Numbered from the stretch's first letter, positions 10,601 to 20,170 are shown. The stretch is DNA of 64,000 nt from Lonsdalea britannica (GCF_002111595.1 NZ_LUTN01000020.1:22211-86210); one strand, 5' to 3'. Notes: a model not told the origin generated them from the sequence alone. Numbers and translations: made by a program.

Positions 10601-13260
10601 GCGATGCATCCAGCCAGCTGGATAAACCCGGCGGCATCTTCGTGCGCGGCGATATCCACATGTCCACTGAAGATCGCACGCTGCTGATGAGCGCGGCCGC
10701 CATCGTGCTGGACGACCGTGGCGACAGCGTGATTGAGCAGCTTAATCAGCGGATGCAAAATACGCTGTCCCTGCAAAAACCGCTGGTTCCGCTTAGCCCC
10801 GCACTGCCGGATCGTCATACGCCGTTCGCCCCGGAAGTCAGCCAGTTGCAGTTCTTTAACGGCCTCGGCGGCTTTTCTCCAGATGGACGCGAGTATCACA
10901 TCGTGCTGAGTGAGGGCGAAAATACGCCTGCGCCGTGGTCCAACGTGATCGCCAACCGGGAATTCGGCACGGTGATTTCAGAAAGCGGTCAGGCCTACAC
11001 CTGGTACGAAAACGCCCACGAATATCGTCTGACTCCGTGGGAGAACGATCCTGTCAGCGACGCGTCCGGCGAAGCCTTCTATCTGCGCGATGAAGAGAGC
11101 GGACAGGTGTGGTCGCCGATGGCGCTGCCGGTCAGGGGACGTGGCGCGTATCGGACACGGCATGGGTTTGGCTACAGCGTGTTTGAGCATCGGGAATCGG
11201 GCATCGACAGCGAATTGACCGTGTTTGTCGCAGAAGAAGCGCCGGTCAAACTGTTTATTCTGACGCTGACCAATAAATCCGGGCGAACCCGTAAGCTGTC
11301 CGCCACCGGGTATGCCGAGTGGGTGCTGGGCGATTTGCGGTCTAAATCGGCGATGCACATCGTGACGCAGGGAACGCCGGTTGAGCGTGGGTGCTCAATT
11401 CTCGCCAAGAACTACTACAGCGGCAATGGTTCAGAGCGAACCGCCTTCTTCGCCGTGACCGGCGCGCATTGCTCTATCTGCGGCGACCGACGCGAGTTTT
11501 TAGGACGCAACGGTTCACGCGCGGCGCCTGCGGCGCTCAAACTACGCCGTCTCTCCGACAGAAGCGGCGCGGGTCTTGATCCGTGCGGCGCGGTGCAATC
11601 GGCCCTCGCGTTGATCGACGGCGACCAGCGTACGCTGATTTTTGCATTGGGCGTCGGACAGGATACAGGGCAGGCGGAAGCGCTGATGCGGCAATACCTT
11701 GGCGAAACCAGTGCACGGAGCGAGCTGGAACGGGTGCAGCAATACTGGCGCGGTATCGTGGGGAAAATGCAGATTGCCACGCCGGACCCGGCCACCAACC
11801 TGCTGGCGAATGGCTGGCTGCTTTATCAGACGCTCGCCTGCCGTATCAACGCCCGCAGCGGGTATTACCAGTCCGGCGGGGCATTCGGTTTCCGCGACCA
11901 GCTACAGGATTCGCTGGCGCTGACCCATATCGCGCCGGAACGGATGCGCGAGCAGATCCTCCTGTGCGCCTCTCGTCAGTTTATTGAAGGGGATGTTCAG
12001 CACTGGTGGCATCCGCCGCAGGGTAACGGCGTGCGCACGCGCTGCTCGGATGATTACCTCTGGCTGCCGCTGGCGATTTGTCATTATGTGGAAGTGACCG
12101 GCGATGTTGGTGTCCTGGATCAGCCGGTGCCGTACCTTGAAGGTCGCTTGCTTAACCCCGGCGAAGAGTCGAGCTATGAACAGCCGGGGATCAGCGCTAC
12201 GGTCGAAACGCTGTGGCAGCACGGCGAACGGGCGGTCGCGAACGGTCTGCGCATGGGACAGCATGGTCTGCCGCTAATAGGCTGCGGCGACTGGAACGAC
12301 GGTATGAATCTGGTGGGCCTGCAAGGCCGGGGTGAAAGCGTCTGGCTTGGCTTCTTCCTATATACCGTATTGCAGCGCTACGCAACGCTGGCCGATACCC
12401 GCGGCCTGGCGGATAAAGCCGATATCTATCGGGATAACGCCGCGACGCTGAAAGAGAATCTGAATACCCACGCCTGGGATGGCGATTGGTATCGTCGCGG
12501 CTATTTTGATACCGGCGAAATGCTGGGTTCCCATACCGCCGAAGAGTGCAAAATCGATGCGATTGCGCAAAGCTGGTCGGTCTTGTCCGGCGCGGGCGAT
12601 GAGGCGTATCGACAGAAAGCCATGAAGGCGCTGGACGAACAGCTAATCGATGATACGAACGGTATCATCAAACTGCTGATGCCTCCGTTCGATGGTCATG
12701 GACCTAACCCCGGCTACATTCGCGGCTATCTACCGGGCGTGCGCGAAAACGGAGGACAGTATACGCACGGTGCGATTTGGGCGGTGATGGCCTTTGCAGA
12801 AATGGGCAATACCGAACGGGCCTGGGAACTCATGTCGATGATTAACCCGATTAATCACAGTCTGGAACCCGCATCGATGCAGCGCTACAAGGTGGAGCCT
12901 TATGTCATTTGCGCAGACATCTATGCGGTCAGCCCCCATAACGGACGCGGTGGCTGGAGCTGGTATACCGGTTCTGCGGGCTGGTCATATCGACTGATCA
13001 CCGAATCACTGCTGGGGATCACCCGTCATGGCGACAGTTTGTCCGTGGCGCCGCATCTCCCGGCCGACTGGCCGCAGTTGGAGATTCGCTATCAGGAAGG
13101 CCGTAGCCAATACGTGATTACCGTAAAACGCGGTGAGCGCGAAGAGCGTGTGACGGTGGATGGACAGGGTATCCCGGGTGGTCTGATTCCGTTACGGGAT
13201 GACGGTGGATTACATCAGGTCGAGGTTTGGGTTGGCGGGGAGGCGTCAGTCGGACAATAA
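4643..13260 (+). pseudogene. Cyclic beta-glucan synthase (NdvB/ChvB type, GT84 plus GH94-like), one frameshift as sequenced
   Basis: A giant membrane enzyme of about 2872 residues after correction, the usual size of cyclic beta-1,2-glucan synthases that build periplasmic cyclic glucans from UDP-glucose. The start is a GTG at 4643 with AGGAG 7 bases upstream. A membrane segment sits near residue 415 and others near 830-870 and 970-1010. A GT84 glycosyltransferase domain with a DSD metal motif (ITLDSDTVLPRDAA) lies near 630. A glycoamylase-like region and two carbohydrate-binding/phosphorylase-like modules follow, with the GH94-type catalytic motif GDWNDGMN near 2548. At about 4984 one base is missing: TTC AGC should read TTC CAG (adding C restores FFQHLPKNFGKGLPQLGEPF). 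From 5113 on, the frame is open without interruption. The gene stands alone between bioD2 and ynfD, a site held by ynfEFGH-dmsD-clcB in E. coli. Linkage type (1,2) is inferred from family. Confidence 0.88.
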
Positions 13261-13275
13261 GCGTGGCGTTAAAAG

Positions 13276-13308
13276 CGCGTCCCGCGAGAGTCAAACTCGC
13301 GGGACGCG
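13276..13308. terminator. Strong hairpin between convergent glucan synthase and ynfD
   Basis: CGCGTCCCGCGAG (13276-13288) pairs perfectly with CTCGCGGGACGCG (13296-13308) around a 7-base loop. AAAA flanks it at 13271, which gives a short U-run only for minus-strand transcripts. It sits between two converging genes and probably blocks read-through in both directions. Confidence 0.6.
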
Positions 13309-13326
13309 GTGGAAGCACAACCTGTG

Positions 13327-13611
13327 TTATTGCGGGGCGTGCGCCGCAGGCGCGCTTTCCGCAGGGGCTTCACCTTCGGCAAAGCGGGTATAGACGATCT
13401 TTTGCGAATCGTTTTCGCAATGACCCACCACTTGTCCACCCGCCTGACCTACCTGATCGTTAGGAACGATATCCAGCTTGAAGCCGGATTCCGGTACGCC
13501 GTTTTGGACGATTTTGTGTGAGATAGCATCACGAACGCTTTCACAAGATGCCTGTGCGGCCAGGGGGGCAATCACGAAAAGCGCGGCAGTTAACATTATC
13601 GTTTTTTTCAT
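13327..13611 (-). CDS. ynfD: DUF1161 family exported protein YnfD
   Basis: A 94-residue protein with a clear Sec signal peptide (MKKTIMLTAALFVIAPLAAQA, cut after AQA). The DUF1161 core follows: CESVRDAISHKIVQNGVPESGFKLDIVPNDQ and GQVVGHCENDSQKIVY, with two Cys that could form a disulfide. The ATG at 13611 is preferred over one 18 bases upstream because AGGTGATGAA lies directly ahead of it and the signal peptide begins there. The C-terminus is low-complexity (Ala/Pro/Glu). E. coli has ynfD in the same neighbourhood. Function is unknown. Confidence 0.85.
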   Translation of the reverse strand: MKKTIMLTAALFVIAPLAAQASCESVRDAISHKIVQNGVPESGFKLDIVPNDQVGQAGGQVVGHCENDSQKIVYTRFAEGEAPAESAPAAHAPQ

Positions 13612-13699
13612 TTCATCACCTTTGTTCAAAGAAACCTAACGACTGCCCGGCTGGATGCCGGGACAAGGGTCGGGACTCTCTACAAGCGTAGACGAAAAG

Positions 13700-14047
13700 T
13701 TACGGCATGACAGTGCGCCCGGTACGACGGTCAAGGCAGCGGGACGTATTCGGCTCCCAATAGGCGTTGACGTTGGCGCTGGTCGTGCATCGCTCTCTGC
13801 CGTCAATCGCGTTTGCCGTTTTATCGAACTCTTTTTCAACCCGCTGATTTACTTTCTTGCGGAGTCGCTGGGTTTCATTCCACTGTTCCTGGCTCTGGCG
13901 AGCCGCTTCCTTGGATAATGCGCTGTTGCCGTTATCCACAATGATGTGATCCGTCTGCGCCTGAGCCGTCTGCCAACTCGCCGCGGCCAGCAACAGTGAC
14001 AGTGGAATAACAAAACGCAGTGCTGATTGATATGACGTCGTATTCAT
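13700..14047 (-). CDS. ynfB: UPF0482/DUF1283 family exported protein YnfB
   Basis: A 115-residue protein with an N-terminal signal peptide (hydrophobic FVIPLSLLLAAASWQTAQA, cleavage after AQA). The conserved DUF1283 block includes EQWNETQRLRKKVNQRVEKEFDK and INAYWEPNT-like residues ending in RCLDRRTGRTVMP, matching E. coli YnfB. Its start is 200 bases from the divergent MoaF-like gene, so both promoters lie in 14048-14247. It is transcribed toward ynfD, with 88 bases between them. No function is known. Confidence 0.88.
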   Translation of the reverse strand: MNTTSYQSALRFVIPLSLLLAAASWQTAQAQTDHIIVDNGNSALSKEAARQSQEQWNETQRLRKKVNQRVEKEFDKTANAIDGRERCTTSANVNAYWEPNTSRCLDRRTGRTVMP

Positions 14048-14247
14048 TTTTCACCCTGAATTCGGTATGTGCCAACGCGATTCTCGCCGTGATGCCAAAA
14101 CATTAACGTTGTAAATGACAACGAAACTATAACCGACCCGCCATTCACGTCAATCGCACATGGTTAGACTGCGTTAATACCCATGCAAACTATACTGATA
14201 TTGTCGACAGCGACTTGCGCTGCCATTTCTTGGTTTCAGGAGGGTTG

Positions 14248-14565
14248 ATGAGTACTAAAGAAATATTTCCCTACGCAGGTTCGTCTTTCGTGATCACGTT
14301 CAATCCGCAGCTCGTCATTAAAAACACCTATTCAACAGAGGGCGATAAGGTGACCGCCGAATTCATGACGGGAGATATGGCGGGAACAATCATGACGATC
14401 CCGTTCCAATGGGAGTCATTGCCGGACGATTATTTTCTGATCGCCTGGCAGGAGGAAGACAAGTCGACGGTCGTTCATTGCGATAATTTTGTGAAAAAAA
14501 CCTCGCGCGCGTTTTACACGATGATGGATGGCAGCTTCTACGTCATGAAGGGGGAAATATGTTAA
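14248..14565 (+). CDS. MoaF-like small cytoplasmic protein
   Basis: A 105-residue protein starting at an ATG preceded by a very good AGGAGG (spacing 4). Its beta-rich pattern (SFVITFNPQLVIKNTYSTEGDKVTAEFM, then FQWESLPDDYFLIAWQEEDKSTVVHCDNF) resembles the MoaF/lipocalin-like fold. No signal peptide is visible. The stop overlaps the start of the next gene by 7 bases, so the two are likely translated together. The assignment is by general resemblance only; role and ligand are unknown. Confidence 0.6.
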   Translation: MSTKEIFPYAGSSFVITFNPQLVIKNTYSTEGDKVTAEFMTGDMAGTIMTIPFQWESLPDDYFLIAWQEEDKSTVVHCDNFVKKTSRAFYTMMDGSFYVMKGEIC

Positions 14566-15107
14566 AACGTTGGTCGTATCGTCGTGGGGTTCTGTTGCCC
14601 CTGTTACTTGGTTCCGGCTTGTGTCAGGCGCAGAGCGCGGATAAAAACAGTACGATTCGTTATTGGAGTGTATGGGTTGATAAGGCGGGGATTTCCCATC
14701 AGGCGAAGTGCGAGTTGGATACGCTCAAACTAGAGCAATTCAGCGCGAAGGGCGATCCCGAATGGGTGTCTCAGCATGATCTGCCCACGTCGCGCTACGT
14801 CTTCAACATCATGCCGGTCGGTTGGGTGGGCCCTTGGCATAAAAACCCGTCGCCGCAGTGGATTATTCCGCTATCAGGGCGTTGGTTTGTCGAGACGATG
14901 GATGGCAATCGGATAGAAATGGGGCCGGGGGAAATGTCTTTTGGCTATGACAAAAATGCCGGGACGTTTGGCAAAAGAGTGGGGCATATTTCGGGAGCGG
15001 TGGGTAAAGAACCGGCCAAGGTCATGGTGGTTCAGGTGACGTCGGCGCTTGACAACCCCTCAGATGAACGATGTCCGGCCGGAGGCGTCAGCCTGTCGTC
15101 AGGCTGA
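14559..15107 (+). CDS. Exported cupin-like protein
   Basis: A 182-residue protein with a signal peptide (KRWSYRRGVLLPLLLGSGLCQAQ). A single cupin-like barrel follows, with HKNPSPQWIIPLSGRWFVETMDGNRIEMGPGEMSFG as motif 1 and part of motif 2. The usual paired histidines of metal cupins are only partly present. It overlaps the MoaF-like gene by 7 bases (ATGTTAA) and forms a two-gene operon with it. A bidirectional terminator follows at 15151. Catalytic role unknown; the pairing of a cytoplasmic lipocalin-like protein with a periplasmic cupin is the only functional hint. Confidence 0.7.
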   Translation: MLKRWSYRRGVLLPLLLGSGLCQAQSADKNSTIRYWSVWVDKAGISHQAKCELDTLKLEQFSAKGDPEWVSQHDLPTSRYVFNIMPVGWVGPWHKNPSPQWIIPLSGRWFVETMDGNRIEMGPGEMSFGYDKNAGTFGKRVGHISGAVGKEPAKVMVVQVTSALDNPSDERCPAGGVSLSSG

Positions 15108-15150
15108 TTTTCTTGAGTTCTTTGGGGGCGCCGCGCGTCGGTCATGTGAA

Positions 15151-15188
15151 AAAGGGAAGGGATCGTGACGATCGCCTTCCCTTTTTAT
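15151..15188. terminator. Bidirectional terminator between cupin gene and ydfG
   Basis: AAAAGGGAAGG and GATCG pair with CGATC and CCTTCCCTTTT around a very short loop. The A-run on the left and T-run on the right let it serve both converging genes. Its left arm also contains a KOPS octamer GGGAAGGG at 15154-15161. Confidence 0.75.
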
Positions 15189-15216
15189 GCGAACCCGAGG
15201 TTCACGACAACGTCGG

Positions 15217-15966
15217 TTACTCGTCGCGATAGACCTTCAGCCCCGCGTAGGTCTGGCTCACCGGCATCATTTCCATCGTATTGATATTGACGTGTTCCGG
15301 CAGCGTCGCCACCCAGAAGACCGCCTCAGCGATATCTTCCGGCAGCAGCGGATTGGTTTTGTCGTAGGTCTGCTGCACCTTGTCTTCGTTGCCTTTAAAG
15401 CGAATGCCGGAGAATTCCGTGCCGCCCACCAGCCCGGGCTCCAGATTGGTCACGCGCACTCGGCTGCCGTACAGGTCTGCGCGCAGTCCCAGACTGAACT
15501 GACGGACGAATGCTTTCGTCGCGCCGTAGACGTTGCCGCCAGCATAGGGCCAATTCCCGGCGGTGGAACCGATATTGATAATGTGACCGGCGTTCTTATT
15601 CACCATTTCCGGCAACAGGGCGCGGGTTACGAAGACCAAGCCTTTGTTATTGGTATCGATCATGGTTTCCCAGTCGTTGACGTAGGCTTGATGCGCAGGT
15701 TCCAACCCAAGCGCCAGCCCGGCGTTGTTCACCAGCACGTCAATCTTGCGCCACGCAGCGGGCAGGGAGGTAATAGCCTGATCGATCGACTTCTGGTGGC
15801 GTACGTCCAGACGCAGCGTATGCAGCGAATCGCCAAACTCTTCTTTCAACACATCCAGACGTTCTTGACGGCGGCCGCAGGCGATAACCCGATGGCCTTC
15901 CTTGATGAAACGACGGGTTATTGCTTCACCAAATCCAGCGGTGGCTCCAGTAACAAAAATAATCAT
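15217..15966 (-). CDS. ydfG: NADP-dependent 3-hydroxy acid dehydrogenase YdfG
   Basis: A 249-residue classical short-chain dehydrogenase almost collinear with E. coli YdfG, which oxidises L-allo-threonine and other 3-hydroxy acids and reduces malonic semialdehyde. The Rossmann glycine motif is TGATAGFG (residues 6-13), the structural motif is NNAG, and the catalytic YxxxK is YGATK, after the catalytic Ser in GSTAG. The tail ends MMPVSQTYAGLKVYRDE as in relatives. It is convergent with the cupin gene and appears to be a single-gene unit. Confidence 0.93.
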   Translation of the reverse strand: MIIFVTGATAGFGEAITRRFIKEGHRVIACGRRQERLDVLKEEFGDSLHTLRLDVRHQKSIDQAITSLPAAWRKIDVLVNNAGLALGLEPAHQAYVNDWETMIDTNNKGLVFVTRALLPEMVNKNAGHIINIGSTAGNWPYAGGNVYGATKAFVRQFSLGLRADLYGSRVRVTNLEPGLVGGTEFSGIRFKGNEDKVQQTYDKTNPLLPEDIAEAVFWVATLPEHVNINTMEMMPVSQTYAGLKVYRDE

Positions 15967-16268
15967 GTCAGTTCCTCTTTACTGCGCGATGGTCATTCCA
16001 ATCATGGTCGATAGGGGCGATATTTCAACTCAGGGCTAAAAACTGAGGGCAAAGACGGGCGAATTCGGATTTATCGGTGTTAATCACGTCAGACGCTCCG
16101 AAAACAGGGGCTGCGTATTTCGTGTCAGCGATAGCTTTACACTCCTTTACGATCCTATCAAGGACTATTAAATCCTGTGTCTTCTTGAGCAACGGTATTT
16201 TCTGTTCGCGTAAATATGTAACAGTCACAAGACGTTATGCTTTTGTGGTCCGTAACAGCGGGAGATAT

Positions 16269-17036
16269 ATGAAAAACAGCGACAATCATTTGCAGTCGGT
16301 CGATAAGCAGTTTGGGGAGCAGGCTCAGACCTACTTAAACAGCGCTGTGCATGCACAGGGCGCAGACCTGCAGGCCTTGGCGCAGAGACTTCAGGGCAAA
16401 TCCACGGCAAATGTGCTTGATCTGGGGTGTGGCGCCGGACACGTCAGTTTCACCGTCGCGCCCAATGTAGCCCATGTCGTCGCCTACGATCTCTCCCCGC
16501 GAATGTTGGAGACCGTGTCATCGGCCGCCAAAGATAAAGGACTGGATAATATCTCGACCCGACAGGGCGTGGCGGAATCCTTACCGTTCGACGACGCCAG
16601 TATGGATGTGGTCATCAGCCGCTATTCCGCACATCATTGGCAGGACGTCGGTCAGGCGTTGCGTGAAGTGAAGCGCGTACTGAAACCGGGCGGCGAGGCG
16701 ATTTTTATCGATGTGGTCTCACCCGGACATCCCGTTCTGGATGTGTATTTGCAAACGGTGGAAATATTGCGGGATACCTCGCACGTTCGCGACTACACGC
16801 CGGGCGAATGGCTGACTTTTTTCACTGAAGCTGGGTTCAAAGTTGTGTCGGTGAGCTGTTCTCGTCTGCATCTCGAGTTTTCAAGCTGGATCACGCGGAT
16901 GCGGACGCCGGAATATTTCGTGACCGCTATCCGCGAGTTGCAACGCGACGCTTCGGCGGAAGTGAAGCGCCATTTCGCCATTGAAGACGACGGCTCTTTC
17001 TCCAGCGATATGGCAACGCTGATCGTGAGGTGTTAA
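16269..17036 (+). CDS. yafE: SAM-dependent class I methyltransferase YafE-like
   Basis: A 255-residue methyltransferase of the UbiE/YafE type. The SAM-binding motif I is VLDLGCGAGH at about residues 48-57, followed by AYDLSPRML and the post-motif SRYSAHHWQDV. E. coli YafE shares the HWxDVGxALREV, SPGHPV and LRDTSHVR stretches. The ATG at 16269 with GGGAG upstream is chosen; an in-frame extension to 16077 lacks a ribosome site and homology. The natural substrate of YafE has not been established. The 300 bases between ydfG and this gene hold no convincing gene. Confidence 0.87.
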   Translation: MKNSDNHLQSVDKQFGEQAQTYLNSAVHAQGADLQALAQRLQGKSTANVLDLGCGAGHVSFTVAPNVAHVVAYDLSPRMLETVSSAAKDKGLDNISTRQGVAESLPFDDASMDVVISRYSAHHWQDVGQALREVKRVLKPGGEAIFIDVVSPGHPVLDVYLQTVEILRDTSHVRDYTPGEWLTFFTEAGFKVVSVSCSRLHLEFSSWITRMRTPEYFVTAIRELQRDASAEVKRHFAIEDDGSFSSDMATLIVRC

Positions 17037-17143
17037 GTTGCTTGTTACCGTCCTGTCGGTTATCCGTCCCGCTTAAGCGCTTTTCTGCGGGACGAACTCA
17101 CACTTAACGCCCGGTGCTATTCATGCCGGTGGAGGACTTCATC

Positions 17144-17854
17144 GTGTCGACGCCTGCTTCGCTGTCTATAGGACTCCTGCTTTTCCCCGGATTGACCCAG
17201 CTTGACCTGACGGGGCCGCATGAAGTGTTCGCGCGCGCGCCGGGGGCCAGCGTGCACCTTATCTGGAAAGATCGCGCACCGGTGACGGCGGACCGCGGCC
17301 TACAGCTGCTTCCCTCAACCACTTTTGCGGAATGCCCCGAACTGGATATCCTCTGCGTTCCCGGCGGACCGGGTCAGATTGATTTGATGGACGATTGCGA
17401 AACGCTGGCGTTTTTACGCCAGAAGGCGCAGGAAGTGACGTGGGTGACGTCGGTCTGCACCGGCGCATTAATTTTGGGGGCGGCGGGGTTGCTGCAAGGC
17501 TATCGGGCGACGACACACTGGGGATCGCTAGATCAACTGGCGCTGTTGGGGGCAATTCCGGTCCCAGAGCGCGTTGTCCGCGATCGCAATCGTATTAGTG
17601 GCGCGGGGGTGACGTCGGGCATTGATTTCGCGTTGACGGTCGTGGCGGAGCTTTATGGGGTTGCCGTAGCTCAACGTATTCAGCTTCAACTGGAATACGA
17701 TCCGATGCCGCCGTTTGCCTGCGGTTCTCCTGAGGCTGCGCCGCCTGAGCTATTGGCGGGTGTTCGTCGAGATCAGGCGGCGTTTATCGTTCGAAGACAG
17801 GATGCGACGAAGCAAGCGGCGGCCAAACTGTCTGACCTGCCGCCGCAGACCTAA
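17144..17854 (+). CDS. DJ-1/PfpI family protein, isonitrile hydratase-like
   Basis: A 236-residue DJ-1/PfpI superfamily protein. The nucleophile elbow with the reactive Cys is SVCTGALILGAAGLL, and ITSGIDFAL-type motifs (GVTSGIDFALTVVAE) follow, as in Pseudomonas isonitrile hydratase (InhA). GTG at 17144 is preferred because GGAGGA lies 7 bases upstream; an upstream in-frame ATG at 17123 has no such site. Its end is 12 bases from the converging gpgS. Family function is hydration of isonitriles to N-formamides, but related enzymes are chaperone or glyoxalase-like, so the reaction is inferred. Confidence 0.8.
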   Translation: MSTPASLSIGLLLFPGLTQLDLTGPHEVFARAPGASVHLIWKDRAPVTADRGLQLLPSTTFAECPELDILCVPGGPGQIDLMDDCETLAFLRQKAQEVTWVTSVCTGALILGAAGLLQGYRATTHWGSLDQLALLGAIPVPERVVRDRNRISGAGVTSGIDFALTVVAELYGVAVAQRIQLQLEYDPMPPFACGSPEAAPPELLAGVRRDQAAFIVRRQDATKQAAAKLSDLPPQT

Positions 17855-17865
17855 ACAGACTTATT

Positions 17866-19095
17866 TCACCCCTGAGATGCAATTTCCTGTCGGTCGGCTT
17901 CCACCGCTTCGTAAAGGCGTTCCAAGACATCCGGAAACGCGGACTGCACGCGGTTCCAGCTAGGGACGAACGGCTTGTCTCCCGGGCTTTCGCTAAACAC
18001 CTGTCCCGACTGCGTGATGACATCGGCAAACAGTTCAACCGCGGACTCTTCCGTATGACGGTCAAAATGCAAACCATTCATACGCGCGTCGTGCTCGAAC
18101 GAGTCGATCATGTCCAGCGCGGTACGGTAGTACGTCGCGCGTAGCACGCGGAAGGAATCGGTGGTGATATTCACACCCTGAATCGCCAGTTTACGGTAGA
18201 GCGCTTTGGTGATGTCCATCGCCATCCGCTGGAGTCCGGCGTTAGGATCGTTTTCCGACATGGGCTGATGCTTATGGTCGTAATTGTCCGCGATATCCAC
18301 CTGACAGATACGGCTGGTCGCCGTTCCGCGATGGATCTCTGACAGAACGCCGATTTCCAGCCCCCAGTCGCTCGGGATCCTCAGATTACGCAAGACGTGG
18401 CTGCGCATGGCGAATTCGCCGGACAGCGGATAACGGAAGCTGCGCATGTACTCCAGAAAATCCGAGTTGCCGTAGACGTTTTGCAGTGATTTGAGCAGAG
18501 GGAAGACCAACAGCCGGCCGACGCGACCATTGAGCTTTCCTTCCGCCACACGAGCGTAGTAGCCCTTACAGAAGTCGTAGTGGAAATGAGGGTTGGCGAT
18601 AGGATAGAGCAGACGTGCCAGCATACTGCGATCATACGTGACAATGTCACAATCATGCAGGGCGATGCAGGATGAACGGCGAGACGCCAGAATGTAACCT
18701 ACGCAAAACCACACGTTACGGCCTTTGCCCGGCTCCATCGGCGCCAGACCTTTTTCAGCCAGCTCCTGACTCAGTTTGGTCAGACGCGGGCCATCATTCC
18801 ATAAAATTCGGTGACGTTGAGGCAGACGCGAGAAGAACGAATGAGCAAACTGAAACTGATCGCGATCGGCCCTGTCCAGTCCAATGACGATTTCACCCAG
18901 ATAGGGGACCTGCGCCAACATATCCACAATGTTGCCGAGAGCCGGGCCTTCCAGCTCGGAAAACAGAGAGGGCAGAATCAGGCCCATGCTGTTTTGGCCC
19001 GAAAAAACCTGAAGGTCGTATTCCAACTCTTCCACGCTGCGCTGGGTCAGGTTATGAAAGTTGGTGATGATGCCATCCTGATAAAAATCGCTCAT
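17866..19095 (-). CDS. gpgS: Glucosyl-3-phosphoglycerate synthase
   Basis: A 409-residue retaining glycosyltransferase of family GT81. It transfers glucose from a nucleotide sugar to 3-phosphoglycerate, the first step to the compatible solute glucosylglycerate. Visible features are the nucleotide-binding region (VPYLGEIVIGLDRADRDQF), the donor region with GKGRNVWF, and the metal-binding ALHDCDIVTYD. GWGLEIGVLSEI-like residues (SDWGLEIGVLSE) complete the acceptor site. It follows gpgP by 33 bases on the same strand, forming a two-gene operon. Glucosylglycerate accumulation under salt and nitrogen stress is known from Dickeya, which supports the call. Confidence 0.9.
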   Translation of the reverse strand: MSDFYQDGIITNFHNLTQRSVEELEYDLQVFSGQNSMGLILPSLFSELEGPALGNIVDMLAQVPYLGEIVIGLDRADRDQFQFAHSFFSRLPQRHRILWNDGPRLTKLSQELAEKGLAPMEPGKGRNVWFCVGYILASRRSSCIALHDCDIVTYDRSMLARLLYPIANPHFHYDFCKGYYARVAEGKLNGRVGRLLVFPLLKSLQNVYGNSDFLEYMRSFRYPLSGEFAMRSHVLRNLRIPSDWGLEIGVLSEIHRGTATSRICQVDIADNYDHKHQPMSENDPNAGLQRMAMDITKALYRKLAIQGVNITTDSFRVLRATYYRTALDMIDSFEHDARMNGLHFDRHTEESAVELFADVITQSGQVFSESPGDKPFVPSWNRVQSAFPDVLERLYEAVEADRQEIASQG

Positions 19096-19128
19096 GCCTT
19101 CACTCTCCCTTAATAATACATCATTAAA

Positions 19129-19953
19129 TTAATAAGTTATGATTTGACTGAGGTAATGGCTAAGACCTTCGCTCCAGCCTCGAGGCCCGGTAAATTCCGT
19201 ACGGTAAACTTCACCACGATATTGTGGTGACAACGTCACTTTGTCGCTGACGGCCCCCTTGATGATGACGGCATGCTGTGTCGCTTCCAGCAGGGAACGA
19301 TCATTTGGCCCGTCGCCGAGCCCTAGTGTGGCCATCGCAGAACCGGTCCGCTGTTGATATTGATCTACCAGCCATCCCACCGCATGACCTTTGCTGACGG
19401 ATTCATCCATCACATGATAGAAACGGCCGCCCTGCGTTAATGCGAGCTGATACTCTTTAAGACAAGCGGCAAAGCGTTCCAGTTCAGTGTTAGTGCCCAA
19501 CCAGATTAACGGCTCTGAACCTTCCCGACGTCGCGCGAGCGTCGCGTCACCCAGAGCAAGCCCGGTGATATCGGCCACTTCGGCGTCGGTCATATCCGAA
19601 AACCCCCTGAAATGAAATGCCTGTTCCGCCCGTAAACGGTTCAGGCGTTGGCAAAGCTGAGGGTAGTCCGCGCCAAAGATTTTGTGGGGATAATCAGGAT
19701 GATTTTCCCAGGTCGCGGGAAGCGTGACCAACGCGCCGTTTTCGGCGATGAACGGGACGTTGATCAGACCCAGGGCGCGCTGCAGAGGCGCCACTTCGGC
19801 GGCCGTTTTACTGGTGGTGATAATCACCGGCACCTGTGCGGCCTGTAGCCGCGCCAGCCACGGTTTGGCCGGTTGCCAGTCGTAGGTGTCATGGTCCAGC
19901 AGCGAGCCATCCAGATCGGTAAATATCACCCATTCGGCTGCACATTCTGACAT
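19129..19953 (-). CDS. gpgP: HAD phosphatase, glucosyl-3-phosphoglycerate (mannosyl-3-phosphoglycerate family) phosphatase
   Basis: A 274-residue Cof-type HAD phosphatase of the MpgP/YedP family. HAD motif I is FTDLDGSLLD (residues 11-20), motif II is IITTSKT, and motif IV is GLGDGPNDRSLL. The family dephosphorylates mannosyl- or glucosyl-3-phosphoglycerate. Its position directly upstream of gpgS, with 33 bases between, shows that glucosyl-3-phosphoglycerate is the likely substrate and glucosylglycerate the product. The substrate is inferred from context, not from residues. E. coli keeps a lone relative (yedP). Confidence 0.87.
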   Translation of the reverse strand: MSECAAEWVIFTDLDGSLLDHDTYDWQPAKPWLARLQAAQVPVIITTSKTAAEVAPLQRALGLINVPFIAENGALVTLPATWENHPDYPHKIFGADYPQLCQRLNRLRAEQAFHFRGFSDMTDAEVADITGLALGDATLARRREGSEPLIWLGTNTELERFAACLKEYQLALTQGGRFYHVMDESVSKGHAVGWLVDQYQQRTGSAMATLGLGDGPNDRSLLEATQHAVIIKGAVSDKVTLSPQYRGEVYRTEFTGPRGWSEGLSHYLSQIITY

Positions 19954-20170
19954 TTGACCTCCGTTGACGATCGCTAGGGGGACTTAACAGGTTAGCGTAG
20001 GCAGGTATGAGGACGCAGCGGTAATCGTAGAAAATTACCGTAAAATCAGAATGATGAACCCGGCCGCTGCATTTCATGCTTCACTAAGCGTATGCACGTA
20101 TTTCCATTTGTGCAACTCATGAGCGCGGCCGAGTTTTCCTGTCGGTAGCCAGGATGAGGGAAGTGCGGAT

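Noticed and set aside
16025..16228. A 67-codon minus-strand frame between ydfG and yafE
   Set aside because: No recognisable family. A toxin (PIN-like) reading was considered but no catalytic acidic pattern or partner is present.
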